Notes under the pieces: generated by a model | Databases searched by the model: none | What the model saw: only the letters and a program-made list of their open reading frames with translations | What the model was told of the DNA's origin: nothing | In this document: piece after piece, positions 1-9,100 of the stretch | Position numbering within the stretch: the stretch's first letter is position 1 | How the letters are laid out: each line of letters begins with the position of its first letter | Translations under genes and position numbers: made by a program | Assembly: GCA_036655775.1 (NCBI GenBank) | Contig: JAVVPL010000070.1 | Coordinates: 1-11,559 of the forward strand | Direction: 5' to 3' | Length of the DNA stretch: 11,559 nucleotides | Source: JAVVPL01 sp036655775 | GTDB taxonomy: Bacteria > Bacteroidota > Bacteroidia > Bacteroidales > P3

Positions 1-195
1 ATAAGCTATACTCGTTTTTCCTTCATTAAAATCGACACCCAGACCTAACCATATTTCAAATACTTTGTTAGGATTTGTTTTTTGTAATTGATCCAAATGA
101 TCAATACTTGCTTGTAAAAGAATATTTGGAAGTGCATTTTTCCATGAACTTCCATCGTATTTACCTTCGCCCATATAGGTCACATATAAACGCAT
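1..195 (-). other. Start of beta-helix domain 3, cut by window edge (residues 3038-3102)
   Basis: The sequence DTMRLYVTYMGEGKYDGSSW and KNALPNILLQASIDHL repeats the entry of beta-helix 1. Over the 23 residues from RLYVT to KNALPN, 16 are identical between the two copies. EIWLGLGVDFNEGKTS follows, parallel to EIWLGVGLNTFKDS. The domain continues outside the window. Confidence 0.8.
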
Positions 196-3100
196 TGTGT
201 CGTGGATTTGTTTAGGCACAATTTCAATAGGTTTAATGGTGATGGTTTGTGTTATAGGTGAGCATGCCAAGACTTTGCCTTGCACTATACTCTGAATACT
301 TGCTTCATATACTCCTGCGGATAAGTTCTTTATTTCTGAAGAAGTTTCTCCATGCATGGATACATTATTTTTTTTCCAAGAATAGGTATACGTTCCTTTA
401 CCTCCACCTCCGATGGCCGTAATTTCAACACTTCCATCCTGTGCTCCCACGCCACTTAATGGCAATCCAAAATAATTAGAAGTAATGGCAATAGAAGCCT
501 TAAATTTTGGATACGTAGTTAGTTTTGACACATTTTTAGAAGCCTCAAATTTTGTATTACATTTACTATCCCTTACCTCTCTTACATAAAATACCACCGT
601 ATCTTTGAGTAAAGGGTAAAAAGCCGTAGGATTATAACTCTGCTCTTTAGGCGCTAAAATAACCGTATCTTTCGTAATTCTTTTCCAGCGATATTCATAA
701 GGGGTAAGTCCACCCGTAGCTGGTTGATCGATAGTGATCAACCCACAAGGTTCACCATAACATAAAACCGTATCTATCACTTTCATTTTCCCTGGCTGAA
801 ATTGATCATATACACTCACAAAACCTTTTAGAGTGTCGGTAAGTCCACAACTAGTCACCACACAACGGAAATAATTCGTATCATACAAAATAGGAGTGAT
901 ATACACAGCCGTATCCGCTGCAGCAAAAGCAGGCCCCCAAATTGTATCATTGGATGATTGCTCCCATTGATATGTATATACCCCGTTTCCACCTTCTGGA
1001 ATCAATGTTAAACTCGTTTTTGTACCATAACAAATATCAGCAGTTCCCGTATATTTAATTAACTTCAAATCAGGTTTAATATCCAAAGTCCATTGACCTT
1101 TAGAAAATTCACCTCCCGTATTACAGTTGTTTTCTGAGACCTTACGCGTATAAACATAATTTCCAGAAAGAGAATCCTTTGGTATATACGTAGCCCCTTT
1201 GGCATCTTCACTTTCGATTTTCTGTCCATTTCTATACCATGAATACGTATACGTATTGGTTTCACTGCCTTGAGCCGTTTTTGTTTCACCAATTAGTGTA
1301 GGCTTTTGTTTAAAACAAATATTTTCACCTTTGGTGTCTATCTCCCCTGATGAGAAAGCGGGATAAGAAAGCACATTTAAAATAAGTGCTCGCACACTTT
1401 TTCCTTTGGTTATCCTCACAGTGTCTATTTGATTCAACTGTTTGCAAGATCTAGACACTATACCCGTACCTGAAGAAAGAGTGATTGGATCTATTGTGTT
1501 TTCAGAAGAAGTCCAAACCACATCGTTTACAATTGGATAGGTGAAATTAGATTTTAAAGAATCTTTACGTTCTTTATCGTTTATAAAAATAGGCAATACC
1601 GAAATAGAAGTTGCTTCTAAATTTTGCATACTTTTTAATGAAGGATATCGCAGATCTTCAAACACCCATTGAGTATTGTCTCCTAAAGAATCTTGCAAAG
1701 CCGTCCCCGTCATTTCTCGTGTTTTTTTGGCCGTAGACATCAATTCTGAGGAGGGTGTTTTTGTCATTTGAATATCTGTATAGCAAGTGCTCCCTAAATA
1801 TTTGCGTTCCGCCTGAGTGGTAAGCAAGGCTTTATATCCTCCAAATGTATACGAATTACGAATAGAATCAGAAGAGTTGAAACCTATAAAGCCATTCACA
1901 TCGACTTGTCCAGAACTTACACCTGCATTATAACAATATTCCATAACTGCCGTTGGCAAAGTTTCGCCTATTAATCCGCCTACCTTCGTGGATCCCAATA
2001 CGTTAGCAATATTAAAACTATGAGAAATCAAACCCGCACTTTGTCCTACCAAACCACCCACATACATGCCATTTTCAAGCACACTTACATGAGCTGCATT
2101 ATACGAATTAGTAATTTTACCAGACTTGTCCAACATACCCACCAAACCACCTACATAACTTCGTCCGCCAATAATCTGTGCATAATTATATACACTATCT
2201 ATATGGCCTTTACTTTTCCCTGCCACAGCTCCCACATAATCCAACGCACTAGAAATAATACCACTTTGTATTGTGAAATTGTGCACATAAGCTTTGGAAC
2301 CTAAACAGCCAAAAAGCCCCATCGCATTTTCCGCATTTTTGTACACCATTCTCAGATTACTCAATTTTTTTGCATTTCCATCAAAATGCCCTTCAAAAGG
2401 ATTTAAAAGACTTCCAATAGGTATTAAATTTTTTGAATTTATTTCTTTCAAATCTAAATCATTGCATAATTTAATAAATTTATTTTTGAAATTGTCATTG
2501 CTATCGCTCTCTTGAGCCAATCCTGCAAATTCAGATGGATTGAAAATTAAAATACTATCTCCACTTTCCGATCTAAAAGCCCTAGCAAATTGTCCATTCC
2601 AAGGAGTTAATGCTTCCACATCTACTTTTAAAACCACATTTTCAGTAATTTTAAACCTATAATACAGATCTTCTGCAGCATAATTTGCACAGACATCCGC
2701 TGTACTATCTTTATCATTATATAAAATACCACCCAATGATTTTAAATTACAATTTACCTTGGGTTTAATTTTAATCCACACAGTATCCCATTTGGTAAAT
2801 TTAGTATCCGCATCGATAAGAAGACCTGTTTTGCCTTTATAAGCCTCCACTTCTGCATTGGTCGGATTCACATTAACAAGTGTAAATTGACAATGTACAT
2901 TGACTCTCGCATTTCCCACCATATCTTCGGCTTTTGCATTACAAGCAGTTGCATCCGACAATTGAACTACATGATAATCGTGAGTTTCAATAGGACTAAC
3001 TACAAGTTCTAGATTAGAAGTTGTGGACGTTCTATCCTTTGTCTCACCTTCAAAACGATATAAGAAAGGAGGGGTTCCTTTAAATAGGAGCTTTAATTTT

Positions 3101-6100
3101 GCACTTTGCCCCAAATCAATACTTGTATCTCCTACTATAGTTACTGAAGGGCGTGCTTGTATAATTAATTTCCACTCCCCTTGCGAAGCTATCGCTTGAG
3201 TTTGACAAATACTATCGCTCACATAGCGTTGATATACATGGGTACCCACTGCTGTAAGTGAGGGGGTATATTGACTATCTTGAGCCATTTCAGAAACAAT
3301 TTCCTTTCCCGACACATACCACGAATAGGTATACGGAGTTTGCCCCCCTGAAGGAGCTGTCAAATTTTTAATCGGAGCGTTGGCTTGCGCTTGACAAATA
3401 TTTTGACCCGTTGAATCTATACTCCCCGCTTTGAACTCGGCATATTGTCGAATTTTTAGGGTATCACTATACACATCTCCACATTTTGAATCATTCACTT
3501 GACAACGCACATAAAAAACGGTATCCGTAATCAAAGCAAGCATAGAAACTGAGGAAGCATCGGCCGCTTCCAAATTGGTAAATAATTTATTATCTAGACT
3601 TTTTTGCCATTGGTAGGTTGGGGTGCCTTTTCCGCCACGAACATCTACTTGCAAAGCAAGCGGAGCTTGAAAACAAATTGTGGTATCTTTTCCTTTTTGT
3701 TTTACTTTGAATTCGTCATACACTTTTACTATCCATTGTCCATTGGAAGGTTTTTTGGAATTACATTCATTGTCACTTACCAAACGTTTAAAAATGGTAT
3801 TTTCGGTCAACAGCATAGAGGGAAGCAATGAAAGAGAATTACTATTGGCAATTGGTTTTCCATTGGCAGTCCATTCATATATAAAAGGAGGGGTTCCTCC
3901 TGAGGCAGGTTTCAAATTTGCAATTTCAACTCTCGAACTTGTATGATAACAAATATCATCCCCTGTACTATCAATCGTTCCAACGACCAAAGAATCGATT
4001 TGACTTTCGTAGGCTCCTATATCTACAAAACCTTGGTATTTACGCGGACGATTAGTTATATCTTTTCGAATTGTTGTTTCAGCGCCTTTATCTACCAAAG
4101 GAGAGGAACAATAAGGATAATACGAATAAGGAGGAACAATGCTTTTAAATCGGGGCCCTTCGTTATTCATATTATCTTCATCTAAGCTAATATTTGCAAA
4201 GCCACTCAACAACAGCGCTTGCACTGCATTATTATTGGCAGGTTTTGGAGTTCCCTCTATTTGATTTTGTGTATTTCCCCATATCACCGTATTGTTCAAA
4301 CTCATTGAATTGGCTTTCAGAGCCAATTTATTTTTCACCAAAGTACTTTGAGATACCTCTAAATTTCCCGTAGTCACAGCAACCCCTATCATTGTATTTT
4401 CAGCAATCACACATTGGTTAATTACGCCTCCTTCGTGAAGATATAAAGCAGCGGCGGTATCATTATTAAGCAAGGTATTTTGACCTATATATGAATTGGT
4501 GATATTTAATTTTTTGGATGAATAGATAGCGACTCCTTGGGTGTTAGCATTTCCCTTATTTTGAAATAAAGCACAATTACGAATGGTAATGGGTTGTACG
4601 GCATAAATACCCGAACCTCTGCAATCCTGTTTTTTGCCATCGGCATTTCCATCGGCAATATACAAACCATCCAAAATCATATCTACCGCACTCAATATTT
4701 TTGTAGTATCTCTATACAACACATGATACGCATTGGTAGCATCGCCTCCAGCCACAGAAATAGCGCCCGAAAGCAGTGTTTTATTTTTAAATTCCCAAGC
4801 CTCTATCAAACCATTCCCATCTAAATCTATGCGTGGACGCGTGGTTTCATCAATTATATCTTCGGTTCCATTTTCTCCTGTGAAACCACCATAAATATCG
4901 GTATGTCCTTTTAAAATAAATGATAAATTTCTATCAATCAAACCAAATTCTGATAAAGAAGAAGGATAGTACACCCCTTGCGAAATCCAAATTTCAAAAC
5001 GTTCTCCCGTGGGAGGTGGCACTTTGGCTGCAAAATAATTCAAGGCCTTTTGCAAACTATTGGTTGAATTGGCCCAAGAGGAACCATCTGCATTTCCTCT
5101 ACGTCGATCCGACACATAAATACGATNNNNNNNNNNNNCTTCCACAGGTTTTTGATTTTCAAAAGCACCCCTATCCAAAGCCAGTATCAAACGTTTATCG
5201 CCATAAGCATCTAACACATCCAATTTATATTTTGCTAAAGACGCTTCATCGGGTAAATCCACCGCCGTGGATTCAATTAAAGGAGATATAGAGTCTAAAC
5301 GATATGCACCTGTAATAATAGAACCAAATAAGCCTACTCGCCCTTTCTCATCTAAAAAATTGGGACCTTGAGGATCTTTGTTTTGATCACTCAAAACCAA
5401 GGGTAATAAGCCATATAAACTTACAAAATCATCATTGGCCGCAATATATTTAAATTCATGCAAATTAAGATCATATCCTCTACGTGCATCTCCCTTATCG
5501 GCAGCAAGTTTAAGGTTGGAGTTACGAGAAATATTGTCGATACTATTTCCCCAAAGAACCACACTATGCATAAATGTATAGGCATTTACATAGCAGCCCG
5601 ATCCTTCATGAGTAGCTCTATTGTTAACAATTGTATTTGAAACCAAGTTTACTCTTTGGGTTTCATTCGTTATACTTGTGGCTCTATCACTCGTATATAC
5701 ACCCCCTCCATCTTTGGCAATACATTTTTCAATCAATGTTCCCGTTAACCAAGCACCTGGAAACACATACGCACCCCCTCCCATTTCAGAAGCCTCACAT
5801 TCAGAAATAATACCCGAACGAAATACACTATTGCCCACTAAAGTAACGCCTCCAGCTCTTTTTTGTCCCGAATTTAATCCCTGACTATTGGCATTTCCAA
5901 AAGCTACTACCACCCCATCCACTAGAGCTGGTTTGGCTAGTGCAGAAGATCCATTGCCAAAAACCAACACATTATACACTTTTTCTTTGGAAGGTAAATA
6001 TCCACTCAATAAAGTATAAATTTGATTTTTCAAACGATCGGTTCGATCATTTTTACTAAGCTCATCTCCTTTAAATCCACCATATAGACTTACTCCCGAA

Positions 6101-9100
6101 GGAACCACAAAACTCAAATCTCTAGGATTTGTTGAGTTCTGTTGTGCAAAAGGCGATTTTTGATTCGGAGTAATGCGAATATAGGTAGAATCCTTAAACG
6201 TATTCAATCCCACACCCAACCAAATTTCACCAAAGATATTCGTATTGTTTTTGGCTTGAGTTCCTAGATAATTTAAAGCATCTTGCAACAAATTATTTGG
6301 CAAGGCATTTTTCCAATCTTCACCCGAACGTTTCCCATCTCCCAAATTGGTTACATACAAACGTAAAGTATCTCCAATACTTTGCGGACTCAAAGTTGGA
6401 TATATAATAGTGGCCGAAGCCGTAGCGGTACAACCTACGGTGTCCGTAATAGTAACTGTATGGAGTCCTTCGCCTGCATTGGTAATAAACGACTGTGTAT
6501 TACCAAGCGTAGGAGTCCACGCATACGTATAGGGTTTATGAATAGAGGAAACCGTCATCACCTCTATTTTTCCATCTGTAGCTTTTTTGTGACTAATTTG
6601 AATGCCGTTATAATCGGAAGTTACCGCTATCGTAGCTGTAAAGGGTTTTTCAATAATAATCGTATCTGCACCATAAGAAGTAGTTCCTTCGGGATAACAA
6701 ATAGGTTCCTTTATACTTCGCGTATAAATATACATACCTATTTCGGTACGAATAGTAGGTGTATAACTTTGGTTGGTAGCTCCTACAATATCTACAAACG
6801 TACGCCCACTATCTTTTGATATTTTCCATTGATAAACGGCGTCTAAGGATGAAGCAGACTGTATGCTTTTTATTTCAAAAGGTTCATAATTACAGCATAC
6901 ATATTGTTTCCCATTTCTAATTTCACCTGGCGTTTGCTTTTGTTTATCATCAATGGTTATTCTTGTATTATCTGTGATCGAATCACCACAAACATTATCA
7001 AGCATGGTGCATTTGAAAACATGATACGATTTTGCATCGGCCTTGAATGTATAAATTGGCGCATTGATAGGCAAGCGATCAAAGTCCCACCCCTCCACAC
7101 TTGCATACCATTTGTACGTGTATTGTCCCGATCCACCAGCAACCCCCACAGTTAAGGTAATATCCCTTCCAGAACAAACATGCGCAGGCTGCATATACCC
7201 TGCTTTACGATAACGAGGAAAAACTACAACTTTAACCTCTTGTGAAGGAAATTTTTTAGTTTTTCCAGTATTATCAGATACCAAACAACGATAAAATAGA
7301 GTTGAGGTCAATGGCTCTGTGGTATAGCTTGCATTGGTTGCATTAGCTATATCCTTCCAATCACTGCCATCAGAACTCAATTGCCATTGGTATATTACAC
7401 TTTTTTCAGTAGTGCTAACTTGTATGCCAAGAGTGGTAGTTCTTCTATGACAAATTGTATCTGGATCAGCCGTAGGTTGTTTGTCAATTGTAACACTATA
7501 GTTCAAAGTTAATTTCCAAGTACCTCCAGACAATACTTTATAGGAACAACGAGCAACACTTACCCAACGACGATACATATACACGCCATTTTCCGTACAT
7601 TCTGGCGTGTAATTTTCTTCTGTTGCACCCAAAATAGGCGTATAAGTTGTTCCATTATCCACACTCACTTCCCATTGAAATGCACCTCCTGAAGGAATTG
7701 TATCACTTGTAATGGGGATTATGTTTAGATTTCTATTATTCAAAGATTGACCTTGAGTTTTGATGGAACCCGCATTGGCCACCGCGGAAGCAATCACTGA
7801 AGTTTTAGATACTTTACCTAAACTAGCTGTTAAAGTCACCAATATCGGCTTATCACAAGCGCTAGTAAGGGTTGCCGAATTGCCCTGGATTTTCAATACT
7901 GACGTATTCGAAGAACTCCATTGCACCGAATGCTTCGTCTCTACTGTGAAATTATCGGAAACCTTCCAACAATTATCAGGATCTGCCAATACAAAAGGAG
8001 AGGCGCAAAGCCTCACCCAATCATCTTCGGAAATTGCTGACAAACGAGGATATAGCCCTGCTTCAAATATCCATTTTGAAGGATCGCCCAAATTATATTT
8101 ATTAGACTCATTCGATAAATTGTCACCTATAATTTCTCTTGTCAGTAAAGGTGCACTATTTAGCAATGCACCTACTCCATTAATGAGCAGAGTTTGATTT
8201 GTTTCAACTTGTTTATCGGTATAACAATTGCAAATGATGGAGCTTGTATAATTATTGCCTACCAAAATAGCATAATTATCTGAATTTTGGGTTTCTTTAG
8301 AGCCAAAATGATAGGAATATTCAATCACAGATCCTTGATCTGACTGACAGTTATGACCAAGCAAAGCCCCTAAAAACATATTCTTCGATCCTTCGTATTT
8401 AATTTTCCCTAAACTGTAAGTATATGAAATCGTATTGTAATTGGTACCCGCAATACCCCCAGCTCTAGCGGTTTTACATTGGTCCTCGATGGCAAGAGTG
8501 CCCACATTAAAACAAGAGATAATACGTCCTTTATTTTGCCCACAAATTCCACCCATTTCACATACCTCTGAAGAAGTTGTATTTTTGGTGGAAAGGCTAC
8601 CTGTATTATACGAATTGAGAATTTCACCTTCTTTATTTTGAGCTGCAATTCCCCCCATAAATCGAGCTTTACCTTCAATGTTGATGTGGCTTATACAATT
8701 GGTTACTGTACCTGATTCAAGTACAGCCACAATGCCACCAACATAGCCTTCATTCTTCATATCCCCAACACTAAAAATCTTACCACTTGTATAACAATGT
8801 TTTACAGTACTCTGATTGCGGAGAAGGCCAACCAAAGCGCCTAAATTAGTTGATGGTGTTCCTATCTCTACTTTTTCCAAATTCAAATTCAGCACCTTTG
8901 CATTACTGTCTAATACCCCAAAAAGCCCTGCATACGAAAGGGATTTATATATTGACAAACCCGTAATTGTTTTATGATTCCCATCAAAAAAACCTTTGAA
9001 TGGGGAATAGGTGTTTATACCAATCGGTGTCCACGGACCAGACATAAGGTCGATATCAGTCATTAATTTAAAATACTTGGCCGTCGTATAGAAGCGATCC

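Noticed and set aside
1242..1257. Perfect 16-base palindrome AATACGTATACGTATT
   Set aside because: It encodes the recurring NTYTY part of the Ig-like domain core. Alternating Tyr and Thr codons produce it, so a regulatory role is not needed.
1065..1292. Short minus-strand frames here and at 6957..7142 and 8409..8678
   Set aside because: They are out of frame with the giant gene on the same strand, low in complexity and without motifs. They are shadow frames.
3884..3902. Hairpin-like AGGAGG...CCTCCT, and a similar one near 3065
   Set aside because: These lie within the coding sequence for a conserved GTPPF turn in two Ig-like domains. No U-tract or gene end is nearby, so a terminator is unlikely.
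2020..8641. Many plus-strand open frames of 60-145 codons across the giant gene
   Set aside because: They lie antisense to a continuous 3102-codon frame with clear domain signatures. Their translations show no recognisable motifs, and several overlap each other in different frames.
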